Shown here: positions 22,654 through 33,800 of the stretch, one piece after another
How positions within the stretch are numbered: position 1 is the stretch's first letter
Layout of the letters: the number at the start of each line of letters is the position of its first letter
NCBI GenBank assembly: GCA_963573315.1
Contig: OY752142.1
Span: 248,001-312,000 of the forward strand
DNA length: 64,000 nucleotides
Direction: 5' to 3'
Source of the DNA: Entomortierella parvispora
Lineage: Eukaryota > Mortierellomycota > Mortierellomycetes > Mortierellales > Mortierellaceae
The notes under the pieces: generated by a model
Databases searched by the model: none
Told to the model about the DNA's origin: nothing
What the model saw: only the letters and a program-made list of their open reading frames with translations
Translations under genes and position numbers: made by a program

Positions 22654-22851
22654 TGCAAACAAAAGACCTCGTGCAACAGTCAAATCAGACTGACCGTGCA
22701 GCGCCTGCACTCACAGCAAAGCCACAAACAAATGGTCAGCTACAACCATTGCCACCATTGCCACCACCACACACAACACTTCATAACCTTCAGTATAAAT
22801 ACCCCGGACTTCATATCAATAAACATCATTCAGTCTTCGTGCTCTTCCCTT

Positions 22852-23045
22852 GACCTTTCCTATTGCACTTTCCCTGACTCTTTCCCTGGCTCTTTCCCTG
22901 CCTTTGCTCTTTCCCTGCCCTTGCTCTTTCCCTGCCCTTGCTCTTTCACTCCCCTTGCTCTTTCCCTGGATCTTTCCCTGGCTCTTTCCCTGCCCTTACT
23001 CTTACTCTTCCTTGCCCTTGCTTTTCCCTCCCCTTTCTTTCCCTA
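22852..23045 (+). repeat. 17-bp minisatellite (CCCTGCCCTTGCTCTTT)n
   Basis: Degenerate CT-rich array with the same 17-bp period as the one at 22495-22653. It lies 80-270 bp upstream of the TATA box at 23121. Confidence 0.75.
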
Positions 23046-23120
23046 GCATCCCTTTCTTCTCCAGAATATAAGAGAAAAGGCTATTAATAACTTCTGGTGT
23101 CTTTTCCTGCCTCCTCTGTG

Positions 23121-23130
23121 TATATATAAA
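23121..23130 (+). promoter_or_regulatory. TATA box (TATATATAAA)
   Basis: A strong TATA consensus about 116 bp before the ATG of the small secreted protein gene; the leader between is rich in CACAAC/CTC motifs typical of fungal transcripts. Confidence 0.6.
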
Positions 23131-23245
23131 GTCAACAATACCCGACCCGCACTAAACTTATCCGATACAGTTCTCCCACCTCAACAACTACAAGACTTAC
23201 CGTATCTCGCTCCCAGATCACTACGCTCACCTCTTTCGCTAAATC

Positions 23246-23530
23246 ATGAATATTTTCGTCCTCTTGCTGACTGTCACCCTGGCGGTCACAGTCAGTGCTG
23301 CTGACTCTCCACTTTCGCAGGATTGCTATGAACTTTGTATTCACAAGGGCTGCGGCAGTACAAACTCCTTCAACTTGTGCCAGACAAGCATTGTTGCTTC
23401 GTACCCGCACGTCTACCGAGGCAGCCTTATAAAAGCTGGTACCGATGTGATTGCATCAATCTGTGCAGTCGCGCCGCCAGGTACCACCAAATTTGTCAAG
23501 ACTGACTACGTTTGCCAAAGCAGTTTATAG
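23246..23530 (+). CDS. Small secreted cysteine-containing protein
   Basis: 94 aa, single exon. Residues 1-19 are a signal peptide (MNIFVLLLTVTLAVTVSAAD). The mature 75 residues hold six cysteines: four near the N-terminus (C-x3-C-x4-C-x8-C), one central and one close to the C-terminus, so three disulfides are possible. No dibasic processing site. It has a strong TATA box upstream and lies alone in a repeat-rich island, a usual setting for fungal effector-like proteins. No family recognised; not clearly related to the 8-cysteine pair at 11.7-13.0 kb. Confidence 0.75.
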   Translation: MNIFVLLLTVTLAVTVSAADSPLSQDCYELCIHKGCGSTNSFNLCQTSIVASYPHVYRGSLIKAGTDVIASICAVAPPGTTKFVKTDYVCQSSL

Positions 23531-24795
23531 TAGTCTCGATCGTCATCTCAACCAAGACATCTAAAAGCACCCCGTAACTGGCGATACTTATATATGTCTC
23601 ATAATTTAAACATCATCTCTTCCCTTAAGAAATAAAATGTTAGTGCCAGTGAGCAAAGCATCGACAACGCGCCTTGGAGTTCTAATAAAGGATAAGAGAA
23701 AGAGCCGACATTGAAGGATCAAAAAGTAAACGCTGCATGAACAAGCCAGTTATTACTCCTTGGCCATGTGTGTGAATTTAGTGCTCGACGATCCTCCATC
23801 CCATGCTTCTTGTTTTGAGTGGGATGGAGAAGGAATGACGAGAGGTCCATCTGTAAAATTCTTGTAATTTTCCCATCTTTTTGACAGAGTTGTGAAGGAA
23901 TAACGAATTTGGACTTTCACGCCGTGTTTAAGATATTTTGAGTACTTTTTAGAAAAAGCAAATCTCGATAGGGGCAAGGCAGATTAGTACTAAGGCAGAT
24001 GGTGGCGTTGGGGCCGGCAATAGGAAGAGAGCCCCCTCTTGCATGTTCTGGGCAAGTTTCTAGTCTCAAGGGCCTGTATGGAACGAGCAATGGAGGTGCA
24101 TGTGTTGCCAAAGGTTAAAAAATAGATCTTGGTACTTTGTATGACCGATGACTCGATGACAACTGATCCAACATCCTTACCTGAAGGTGAATTCGGTGGG
24201 CATCATTGCTGTTTACGTCGAGTGCAAGTTTCAAGCCTCTAGGACATGCATGGGCCGAGTAATGGATGGGCATGGCCAGTCATTCATTCGTTCTCACAAA
24301 GTGCGTACTAGATCCATGTAAAGTTGGTGGGGTATACAAACCCATGTGTAAAAAGAGTCTGTACTACACCCCTGTAAATAAGTCTGTCTGGAGTCTGTGC
24401 TAAATCTATGTAAAAACAAGCCATTTCTATTTTATTTTTCATGGGAACTGGTTCAATCGTCTACCCTGTAGCTTTCTTGGATGGATACCGTAGAGGATGA
24501 TGAGCGGCACAAGTTATAGCACTCTAGGTCTTGAATGGAAAGAGTAATGGAGATGCATGTGTTTTGAACACCCATGGGTCTCCCAGAGGGGTCTTTGCTG
24601 CAGAATGGTTCTAGGGCCTGTAAAAAATTTAGCAGCCATGTAAGGTTTGCACTGACCTTCTTGTCTCCTTTCCGCTCTCCATTCTTCTGTAATTCAACTA
24701 CAGGTATGCCATTGACCCTTCCCTTTCCCTCCTTCTCTGTCACTGGCCCTTTCTTCTCTTCCATTGACTCTTCTCTCTCCGCCTTTTGTGTCATT
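23531..24795. repeat. Gene-free stretch with a degenerate three-copy repeat
   Basis: A block resembling CTAGGxCxTGxATGGAxxGAGTAATGGAxxTGCATGTG occurs three times, at about 24050-24110, 24225-24275 and 24505-24565, with much divergence. No supported gene lies in the stretch; open minus-strand frames near 24453-24794 look compositional. Confidence 0.4.
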
Positions 24796-24958
24796 GATCT
24801 GCCAAGGCTCTTTAATTAACCTGTTGGAGCAATGTGCAGACTCTGAGACAGTCCCTTGGTCCTTTTCTTGTTGCGTCCTGCCTGTAGACCTTCTGGTGAC
24901 CATCGAGAGACTCTTGCTGTCAAGGTAACCTGCTTTTCAAGCTTTTCAACCTCTTTGG

Positions 24959-25434
24959 TGTCACGAACCAACGTGGATTCGGATCGGGCTGGATACGCGT
25001 CTCTGTACCCCTTCAGGATCTTGGATCTAGGGCCTGTATTCTCATCGATTGGCTTATGACCTAGCTCCGACCAACACTTCCCCCGCGCCAATGTCTGCCT
25101 GCCAGATGACCTCCGACCATAGCTACTCTTTTGTGAGATCGTTATCGTCTCTCAGCTATACCTATCAAGATCCTCGTCCCTCCTTTCTCGTCAACGTCGC
25201 CGCCTTGGTCCCCAACCATAGGTCCAGACCTTGATCAGTATCTGTTCGGATGATGAACTCACTCCCATATTGTTCTCTCAAGTTCTTTCTGACTCAACTG
25301 TAGATCTGCTTGGTCTACATCTCGCTCTAGTATAAATCTCCCCCTGTTCTCTTGCCTTAATCCCCAGTCTGCAATTCACAATAAACCATACCTTCCCCCC
25401 TTCTTGTTGTTCCCTGCCTTGTCTGACCGTGACA
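24959..25434 (+). mobile_element. Solo LTR, 476 bp, with 5-bp target duplication
   Basis: Starts TGTCACG and ends CGTGACA, a perfect 7-bp terminal inverted repeat with canonical TG...CA ends. It is flanked by TTTGG on both sides (24954-24958 and 25435-25439); the homologous copy of R2 has a single TTTGG (30103-30107), the empty site. Inside are TATAAA at 25331-25336 and AATAAA at 25380-25385, in the order expected for an LTR read on the plus strand. No internal retrotransposon sequence remains, so it arose by LTR-LTR recombination. Confidence 0.88.
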
Positions 25435-25553
25435 TTTGGACCCTTTTCTTTGCAGGATGGAGCTTGGATGTAACTCAATGGGGCTCCTTTAGACACGGTT
25501 CTAACTCTGGTTGGTGGCGATGCCTTTTTTTATCATTTCAGACTCTAGGTCAA

Positions 25554-25673
25554 TGCAACAGTATGACAGCAATACGGTGACATCACGCGATCCTCGCCCA
25601 TATAAGTTAGTATCCAGCACTTGAATAAACAGCACTTCTTGTCTCCACTCAACCCCCCCGTAGTCCTATTGCA
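25554..25673 (+). mobile_element. Second solo LTR, 120 bp, with 5-bp target duplication
   Basis: Starts TGCAA and ends TTGCA (inverted ends), flanked by GTCAA on both sides (25549-25553, 25674-25678). The empty R2 copy reads GTAAA once at this point. It holds TATAAG (25601) and AATAAA (25624-25629). It resembles the LTR at 45901-46058: AATACGGTG, CACGCGAT, AATAAAC, CTTCTTGTCTCCACTC and the end TATTGCA are shared. It therefore belongs to the Gypsy family that sits behind the CRN gene. Confidence 0.82.
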
Positions 25674-25717
25674 GTCAACCTGCTGCCATCCCTGACCTGT
25701 AAGAGATCCTGCATATG

Positions 25718-26184
25718 AAAGACCACAAGGTAGGCTACTCTTCTGACCTCTTGACCTCTATTCCCAACATGGACCTAGCCCGTTTTCTTTTGTGTGCAGC
25801 CCCCTGATACCACTCACTACCACCTCCATGCAGCCAAGTTTGAAGAGCCATAATGATCCACCCTCAAAAACCACTGAAAATAAAACACTTCGCTCTCTGA
25901 ATATCAGTTGACACAACTTTGCACACAAACTAGCAAGCACACATACCAGCCAACAACTTTTTCGCGCCTTGCCACCAACCTTCGCGCCTTGCCACCAGCT
26001 CGCGCGTTGTTACACAGCCGCCACTAACCTCCCGCGCCGTGCCACCAACGTTTCGCGTCTTGCCAACAATGTTTCGCGATTTGCCACCATCCAGCATGGT
26101 CGACCTGCTAGAACCATGCCCAATGGGGGCGCTGGAGCCATGCGAACCCGCAAAAACACACTCAAAAACACAAAAAAAAGTTGG
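25718..26184. other. Spacer with GCGCCTTGCCACCAACC short tandem motif
   Basis: At 25965-26090 a degenerate motif (CGCGCCTTGCCACCAAC) is repeated five to six times. No gene is supported. Confidence 0.45.
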
Positions 26185-26560
26185 CCCCCGTACTAAACCC
26201 GTGCAGTTTTTGAACCATCACTTGCCAAGTTCAGGACCTGGGGCCTTGGTACTTTGGATCCAGGTCATCCTCAAGTGCCCCTTGCGACCCATGCCTAATG
26301 GAGTCCGGGAACCTAGTCGGGATCTCGAGCATCGTCACTTCAAAATCGGTAAAAAGTCCCCAAGTCGAACATTTACCCCTCACTTGGAGCACTTTTTTGG
26401 TGGCAAGGTCAAGACCTGGGCCCTGGTACCATGGATATAAGTTGTCCTCGACTGCAGCTTTCATATGATGCCATTTGGAGCCGGAGATCCTAATTGGGAT
26501 CTCGATCATCTTGAGATCAAAGTGGGTCCCAGGTGGTCCCCGTGCTAGAGCCCTGTAAAC
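26185..26560. repeat. Dispersed repeat R1, copy b
   Basis: Closest match to copy a at 22090; preceded by an A-rich run (AAACACAAAAAAAAG), as copy a is. It is followed 34 bp later by copy c in direct orientation. Confidence 0.7.
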
Positions 26561-26593
26561 CAGCCGGCCAGCCAGCTGACAAAAAAGCAGTCG

Positions 26594-26978
26594 CCCCGTG
26601 CTAGAGCCCTGTGAATTTTGAACCATCACTTGGGGCCAAGTAACAAGACCTGGCGCCGTGGTACTTTGGATCCAGCTCGTCCTCAAGCGCTCCTTGCGAG
26701 GCAAATCATCTGGGACCCGGGATCCTAGTCATGATCTCGAGTGTCATCACTTTAAAGATCGTCAAAAGTCGACAAGTTGAACGTTGACCCCTCACTTGGA
26801 GCACTTTTTTCGGTGGCAAGATCAAGACCTGGAGCCCTAGTACCTTGGATTTAGGTCGTCCTCAGCTGCAGCTTTCAGCTGATGCCGTTTGGAGCCGGGG
26901 ATCTTAGTCGTGATCTCGAGCATCTTGAGATCAAAGTGGGTTCCAAGGTGGTTCCCCGTGCTAGAGCTATGTAAAAAC
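26594..26978. repeat. Dispersed repeat R1, copy c
   Basis: Third R1 copy, in tandem with copy b and ending in CCCGTGCTAGAGC like the others, followed by an A20 run at about 26991-27010. Confidence 0.7.
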
Positions 26979-27010
26979 TATCTGGCCAGCCAAAAAAAAA
27001 AAAAAAAAAA

Positions 27011-27780
27011 ATGCTGACGTCGACTTTCTCGTCGTTCAACTGTTATTCTATTTCAGACTCTTCCACAGATCCACTGAGACAAACACATGGGGGATCTAGC
27101 TCACAGACACAACCGCAAACACAGACCCGATCACTAAAAAAGCCGCGACCATCCATCACTGTATCAACACCGACACCACAGGTATGGGGATCAAGTCTTC
27201 AGAGAGTCCCGCCGCGGCCAAGTTCGCAGACAACTCCACCTCGACCGATGACGACCCCACCTCGACCGATGCAAAGGTTGCAGTCATGGGAATCAACCTT
27301 GCGCCCATACCCGTCTGGGCCAAGTTCGCAGACAATCCCGCCTCGACAGACGCAAACATCGCAAACATCAGGATCAAGTACACGATCGCAGACACGATCG
27401 CAGGCACGATCGCAGGCACTGCCGTCCACAATAGGTGAGTAAAGTGTGCAGCGATCAAAAAAAAAAAACCATCACTTCATGAACTTACACCAGTGTCGAT
27501 TGCCTATTCAACCTTTTCTTCTCGACAATTCACCCTCGCCATCCTTTGGCTCACTCTCAAGCAAGGGAGCAGACCAGTAGGTCGGGATGACTCGATATTT
27601 GAAGCGAAAAGGTTCATCTTTCTCACAGCGTGTATGTCCACTCGATTGTTCTCAGGCTCAGCCCCCTCTGCATCGACCTCAGTCTCAGCTCCAGCCTCTG
27701 GCTCAGCTCCCTCTGGCTCAGCTCCCTCTGGCTCAGCTCCCTCTGCATCAGCCTCAGCTCCACCTTATCTACCCTAGCCG
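27011..27780. repeat. Low-complexity block with (CTCAGCTCCCTCTGG)n
   Basis: Several frames are open on both strands because the sequence is internally repetitive (CCGCCTCGACCGATG, GATCGCAGACACGATCGCAGGCACG, and a 15-bp CTCAGCTCCCTCTGG array at about 27690-27745). I do not call a gene. Confidence 0.4.
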
Positions 27781-28029
27781 CAGCCTCATCAGGCTCCCGG
27801 CCAATGCAGTAACAAGGTACAGCATTTTGAGCAGTCACGTCTAGTGCGTCAAATGCGTTCCAAAGCCTTTCTAACCATCTTTGTTTGCAGTGATAGATCC
27901 CGCAATTTTTCATGGTACTTTTCTAGGTGCTCCTCAACAGAGGTAAATTTATGTGACCGCTTTTTCTTTTCTTTTTTCAGCCATGATTGAAGGATGGGTT
28001 CACCGTAAAGTATACTAACCCTGCCGTGG
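27781..28029 (-). pseudogene. Coding-like fragment on the minus strand, cut by the LINE junction
   Basis: Minus-strand frames read as protein-like sequence on either side of a frame change near 27870: INHGRVSILYGEPILQSWLK and onward through a Lys-rich helical stretch, then WNAFDALDVTAQNAVPCYC in the next frame. The LINE begins at the upstream end. It looks like a broken host or transposon gene. No family recognised. Confidence 0.25.
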
Positions 28030-29950
28030 TTGATCGCCTTCACTGATCGGACGACACCAGACAGGATTTGTGAAGGACCGCAGTATCTTGGATAACGGGC
28101 TGACGATGGCGTCTCTCATGGACCTGGCGCGGGCGCGGAAATACCCTCATGTTTGTGTTCTCTTGGACCAAGCTAAGGCCTACGACCGGATCCACCCCGA
28201 CTTCTTGCTCTCTACGCTACGACACATGAATTTCCCAGCGACATTTATCAACAGCATCAACACCCTCTTCTTCTCAACACAAGTCCATCTCAATATCAAT
28301 GGCCACATTGCGGAGCCGTTTACTCAGCGACGTGGCTTGCGTCAGGGGGACCCTCTATCTCCACTTCTTTTCAACTTGGCTTTCGAGGTTTTTCTGGCAG
28401 CAGTACAGGCATCGGATGAGATCCATGGAATTAAGGTCGCGGCCGACTTCTGGATCAAGCTGATGGCATACGCGGACGACCTAGCAGTCTACCTGAAGAC
28501 ATTCGCTGAGTGGCAGGCTTTGAAACGAATATTCGCACAGTACGGTCTGGCCTCCAATGCCCTACTGAATGCGGACAAAACAGTAGTTTTCCCTATGCAG
28601 AAGGGAGCCACGGCCATGAAGGAAGACTTCGAGCGTGAAGGCGTGGCCTGGTATGACAAGGACTCAGCTCACACGGAGAAATATCTGGGGTTCCCCATCG
28701 TCTGTCACCCTCAACAACTCTCGCAGTTCTTCGACGGTCTCTTGGATAAAATTCAGAACGCTATCAATATCCACTCGCAACGACAGCTCTCAGTCTCTGG
28801 ACGAGCCTTAATCATCAACGCTTTGCTACTGTCAAAACTGTGGCATGTACTACGGGTTTACTCCCCGTCGGCGGCCTGGATCAAGAGACTACGGACGGCC
28901 ACTAGGAAGTTCGCCATGCCTTTTTTCCCTCGCCCGAGCATGGATACCGCGGAATTACCAAAAACAAAAGGAGGCCTCGGAATTATCAACATACGCAAAC
29001 AGGAAACAGTCTTTAATATGGCTTTGCTTACACACTTGGCATCGGACTCTCCTTCCCTCAGCATGGATCTTCTTCGGCGTCTGATCGAGATCAGAACCCG
29101 AAGAGACTCGTGGATGATGGCGATCCTGGACCCACACAACCCCCAAGGCGCCAAGGCGCTCTGCCCCTTCAAAGTGCTGCAACATCTATTTGAACAGATA
29201 CGCCAACATGTACTACCAGAAGCTACCCTGCCTTTACCACAAGATCCGGCACAGCTTCGCCAAATCCTCTCGTTGCTTCCAGTAGAATCGTCTACTTTGG
29301 GAGAGATGAACAAGAAGCAATGGCGAGCCAGGCTCTACGACCACGTTCCACCATCACTAGCAGTCGGTACCACACGTTTCTGGACAGCGTTCTGGAAGGA
29401 TGTGATCCCACAATGAAGCCGCACAGTTCTCTGGCGCTTCCTAGACAACAAACTCAGCAACAAAACAACACTGCACAGAATCATGCCTGTCTCTTGCCCA
29501 TCGCCGCTCTGCGCTGCGTATGGAACTCTGGAATCTCAGGAGCACCTCTTGGTGACCTGCCCGATCAAATCCACCGTCTGGCAAGAGACCCTGACATCAC
29601 ACACAAACAAAGATATCTGGAGTGATGCATCTATTCTCAGCCTTTTATCAACAACACCTATCTCAGTCACTATGAAGCACGAATGCCCTCTGACGATCCG
29701 CCAATTGGTCTCTGCTACAATCCTCGGCCTCTGGAGCCAACACTGGATGCATCACTTTGAGGACACGGTCTTCGATCGGGTTGCAGCCAAAAACGCGGTC
29801 CAGTCACAAATAGCTCGTCTAAGCCACCAAATCCGATCTCGACTCACTGTCCCCCTGTAAAATATTTAGCCTTGTAAAGTAAACTGGTGTGTGTAGTAAG
29901 TACCAACGAAACACACTCCCTTGAATAAAAAAAAAAAAAAAAAAAAAAAA
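28030..29950 (+). mobile_element. 5'-truncated LINE (non-LTR retrotransposon) with poly(A) tail
   Basis: Starts inside the reverse transcriptase domain. The conserved run HQTGFVKDRSI is followed by CVLLDQAKAYDRIHP (motif A), GLRQGDPLSPLLFNL (motif B) and LMAYADDLAVY (YADD, catalytic, motif C), then thumb and the C-terminal RNase H-less zinc-binding part (LWRFLDNK ... CP). The frame is open from 28070 to a TGA at 29414-29416 and continues in the same frame to a stop at 29858-29860, so a single nonsense codon interrupts it. The endonuclease domain is missing. A 24-A tail (29927-29950) marks the 3' end. I see no clear target-site duplication. The insertion lies directly against repeat R2 copy 2. 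Confidence 0.92.
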
Positions 29951-30259
29951 GATCTGTCAAGGACCTTTAATTAACCTGTTGTCGAAATGAACAGAGTCTG
30001 GTGACTTGTCTGTTGGCCCTTTTCTTGTTGCGTCCTGCGTCTAGACCTTCTGGTGACCATCGAAAAGACTCTTGCTGTCAACGTAAGCTGCTTTTCAATC
30101 TCTTTGGACCCATTTCCTTGTAGGATGGAGCTTGAATGGAACTCCATGTTGGACACGAGTCTAACTCTGGTTGGTGGCAAACCTTTTTTTTATCTTTTCG
30201 GACTTTAGGTAAACCTGCTGCCTTGGATCCTCATCCCTGTCTGTTTTAAGAGATCCTAT
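29951..30259. repeat. Dispersed repeat R2, copy 2 (uninterrupted)
   Basis: Continuous version of the repeat at 24796-25717 and lacking both solo LTRs, so it gives the pre-insertion sequence. It abuts the LINE poly(A) tail on the left and the leader of NACHT copy C on the right. Confidence 0.8.
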
Positions 30260-30752
30260 GTGCGACAGCTTCCTCCTCTTCTGGTTTGGTTTGCACTGCC
30301 TTCCCTTCTTCGCCTTCTCCCGCGCCATTATTATTCTTGCTACTTGCCGGGAGAGGACAGACAAATTGTCCCGCTGCACCGCCACTCTCTCGTGTGCCTT
30401 TGCAACCGTTGGCTGAGATGGAAAATGAGATCAACTTCTCCACGAGGAAGAGGTACATGCTCACTCTCTTGTTTCCTTCTTTCTCCTCTTTCTCCTCTGC
30501 GCCTCCTTTCCCTTTTTTCTTCTCTGCCTCTTTCTTTCCCCCTGTCTGACCTTTGTCTTCTTCCCTTTCTTCTTCTCTTTCCTCCCCAGGCACCCAGGCA
30601 AGCAATCTTTGTCCGTCACAAAAGGCTTTCGTAAGATCCCTCTCTTCTTGGCCATCTCTTAGGCTCGACTCACCGTTCACATAACCATAGCAACTGCAAC
30701 TTGATTGCTGACCTCTATTTCTCCTGTTAACTATATCTACAGCATTCTCAAC
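30260..30752 (+). promoter_or_regulatory. Leader of NACHT-WD40 copy C, with 5'UTR intron
   Basis: Homologous to the leaders of B and D: CTCCTCTTCTGGTTTG, GCGCCATTATTATTCTT, a CT-rich block, CACAAAAGGCTTTC and an intron 30631-30742 (GTAAGAT ... CTACAG). In B and D an ATG follows 10 bases later; here that codon is GTG (30753-30755). Confidence 0.6.
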
Positions 30753-30822
30753 GTGTTGCCTTGGCATAAACGATCCCTCCCCTCGGACGAAGCCCACGGT
30801 CGCATAAACACCCACCTCGAGA

Positions 30823-33800
30823 ATGCTCGCAACGCAACGGACTAACGACGAGCCCACACATTGCGACGAGGCCAAAGAGGCATTGGAGAGGATGGACATC
30901 TCAAAGAGCATCATGGATCAGGACCGGATCGGGGTTGCTTACCACGAGCATGGCAATATCCTTGAAAAGTTGGGACTTGGCGATGAAGCACAGCTCAGTG
31001 ACAACAAAGCCGATGAATTGAGGTATAGCTCACATCGCTGGTATCGATCGACAATGACCACCATGAAGGAGAGGAACATTGCATTAAGAGCCCCGTTCTA
31101 CCCTCTTCGCCATTATTAGCAAGACTACGGGTCAGAGTGCGACGGTCCCACCCATACCTAATGAAACCACCCCAACCTCGACCTCCTCTCCTGCTGCCGC
31201 ATCCAACTCAACTACCTTCCCCGACTTTACCACGATCTGCAACAAGAAAACTGTTGTCGCAGCCCTCTTCACAAAGGATTGTCCACCGCTCGTCAGGCAA
31301 TATGCATTTCCAGGACCGGATGAGCGCCTCGTTAGCACTCGCCAACTTGCTCTTTGTCTCGCACTCTTGCAAGCACCTTCATCGTCTCTGGACTGTCTCA
31401 CCCCAGAAGCGCGCGACTGGCTGAGAGCCATAGAGAAGAATCAGGTCGAAAAGGGCAGACTCACGACTTTGGCGACAGATATCGTCCGTGCACTTGCCCA
31501 GGATCAACTGAAGGACAGGATGGCCATAGCCGAGGTCGTGTGTCTGGCTGCTGTGCTCGAAAAAGCCGATTTTCGGACCCTTCTCTCCCTGCTGGTCAAT
31601 GCCATCAAGGATTCTCTTCTTCTGGATGTTCAGGCTTTGGAAGGACTGGCGCACTTGATCCAGAATGCAGCTCCTGGATACCTCGACGCTGATGATCTTG
31701 TCAAGATCTTAGAGCTTTTGAGTACCCGCCTCCAAGAGACATTCCAGCAATCGCTTCAACTTATCTATGAATTGACCATCACGGCATCGCATGTCCTCGA
31801 TGCTATGGCGGACTGCAACATCCAGGGTCTTGATCGAGTTAAGTTGCATGAACCTCTTCTTTCGTATCTGGAGCAACTGAAGGCCGACAAAGATCCGTAT
31901 ATCGTATACCAAGCAGCATACGCCTACCAGGCACTGTTGTGTGTTCCTGACGACGAAGAACCATGGCAGGCAGCATTACGACGATCAAGGACCACCATCA
32001 AGGGCGTGAGAGGTTTGACAAGTGCTGTCAATAGGTTGAATATCACCGAGTTCATCAGTGGACTGAGCACCATCCAAGAAGGATTCCAAGGAGCAACTCA
32101 GATCTTTATGCTCGCGCCAAACGCATACAGCGGCGTGACCGCGCTGAAGGAGAGTGGACAAGGACTGTTGGAGGCACTCAAGAGTGGACTCAGTTTCAGC
32201 CACAAGCGCATCTGGTACGCAGCTTTACGTGGCGCCGAGTCCTTAATTCAAAATGGTGAGCTGACCAAGTTCAAGACACTCGTCTGCGAGGCTCCCTGTC
32301 GCCGAGATCTGGCGTTCCAATGGGGTATCTGCCAACTACTCGGATACTTGGCAGAAGATCCGGAGCGTGACAGTGGATCCAGGAAGGACGCAATTGCGTT
32401 GCTAGGGGAGATGTATTGGAACGATGAAGAGTGGGGTCATGAACCACGGATCAAGCAATGTATTCTGGACATTCTTCTACAGCTGCTTCAAATTCCTGAG
32501 AACGTCTCCAAAGGTATGAATGTGATCAGAAGAGCTTCTGCACTGTGTCAATCACTCCCATCCCGGATTCTAACTATCGTAGATTCCTACAATAGAATCA
32601 ATCAAAAATTCTACGGAGGATCTTTTGAAGGATTTAATGGCGGACGGCGATGAGAAAAAGCAGGGGTTATACCTCGCGTGTATCCAAGACGGGCCGAGTC
32701 TTCACTCTCGGAAAATCGCTACACCCCTTCTCGATTCATCCCTCCTAATTGACAAGGTCCAAATCAGGTCATCGATTGAGCCCGCCATACGAAGATATCA
32801 AAGTCGCCGACATCAGGAGCAGGAGCATCACCATGCGGTCTATATCTCTCCACAGGCCAAGGAGACCCGTGAGTCATCTGACAATGACCTTTTTGATTTG
32901 ACAACGAGGGTCAACGAGTTCATAGCTGGCGATAATGATGCGAAGGTACTGTTGCTTCTTGGGGATTCTGGAGCAGGAAAGTCGACATTCAATCTGGAGC
33001 TCGAGAAAAGTCTCTGGGAGGTCTACAACACAGAGAAGAAATGGATTCCTATTTTTGTCACGTTGCCTGCAATTGATAGACCGGAGAAGGACCTCATTGC
33101 CAAGCAACTACAACGATATGACGTTACCGAAGATCAGATCCGTGAACTCAAGTCCTATCACCAATTTGTCTTAATCTGCGATGGATATGACGAGTGCCAG
33201 AAGAAGTACAACCTCTACAATGACAATCGACTGAACCAACCTGGAGAGTGGAATGTCAAAATGGTGATCAGCTGCAGGAGTGAGTTCCTTGGATCCGACT
33301 ACCGTCTATTCTTCCAACCTGGTGGCCGTAATGACAGGAAGGGCACCACGCAACTCCAGGAGGCAGTTATTGCTCCGTTCAGTATGACCAAGATCAGCGA
33401 CTATATCCGAAGCTACGTCTCAAAGTATTCATCAACAGGTGACACTGCCTGGGGTGCCGATAACTACGAGAACGCGATCAAGAACATTCCAAACCTTCAA
33501 GAGCTCGTCAGGAACCCCTTCTTGTTGTCTCTGAGTCTTGATGTGTTGCCACGGTTGGTCGACCTATCCAAGGACCTTACCGCTAGCACGGCCTCCAGGG
33601 TGATACTATATGATCAGTTCGTGGAGCAATGGGTTGAACGAGGTCAGAAACGATTGATCGAACGATCGTTGACCGGAGACGACCATGCAGCATTTGAGAT
33701 CTTGTCGGAGGATGGCTTTACACGGAACGCCATTGGATTTGTGAAGGATCTGGCGGTCGCGATCTTTGAAAAGCAGGATGGAAAACCAGTGGTTGACTAT

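Larger units (their letters stand above)
24796..25717. repeat. Dispersed repeat R2, copy 1, interrupted by two solo LTRs
   Basis: Matches 29951-30259 base for base over long stretches (CTTTAATTAACCTGTTG, CTTTTCTTGTTGCGTCCTGC, ACCTTCTGGTGACCATCGA, TCTAACTCTGGTTGGTGGC). The second copy is continuous, while this one carries two insertions, at 24959-25434 and 25554-25673, each flanked by a 5-bp duplication. The nature of R2 itself is not clear; it may be part of an older element. Confidence 0.8.

Noticed and set aside
24453..25091. Minus-strand charged frames across 24.4-25.1 kb that look like one protein
   Set aside because: The upper part lies inside the solo LTR and the lower part in repeat R2, so the joined reading is accidental.
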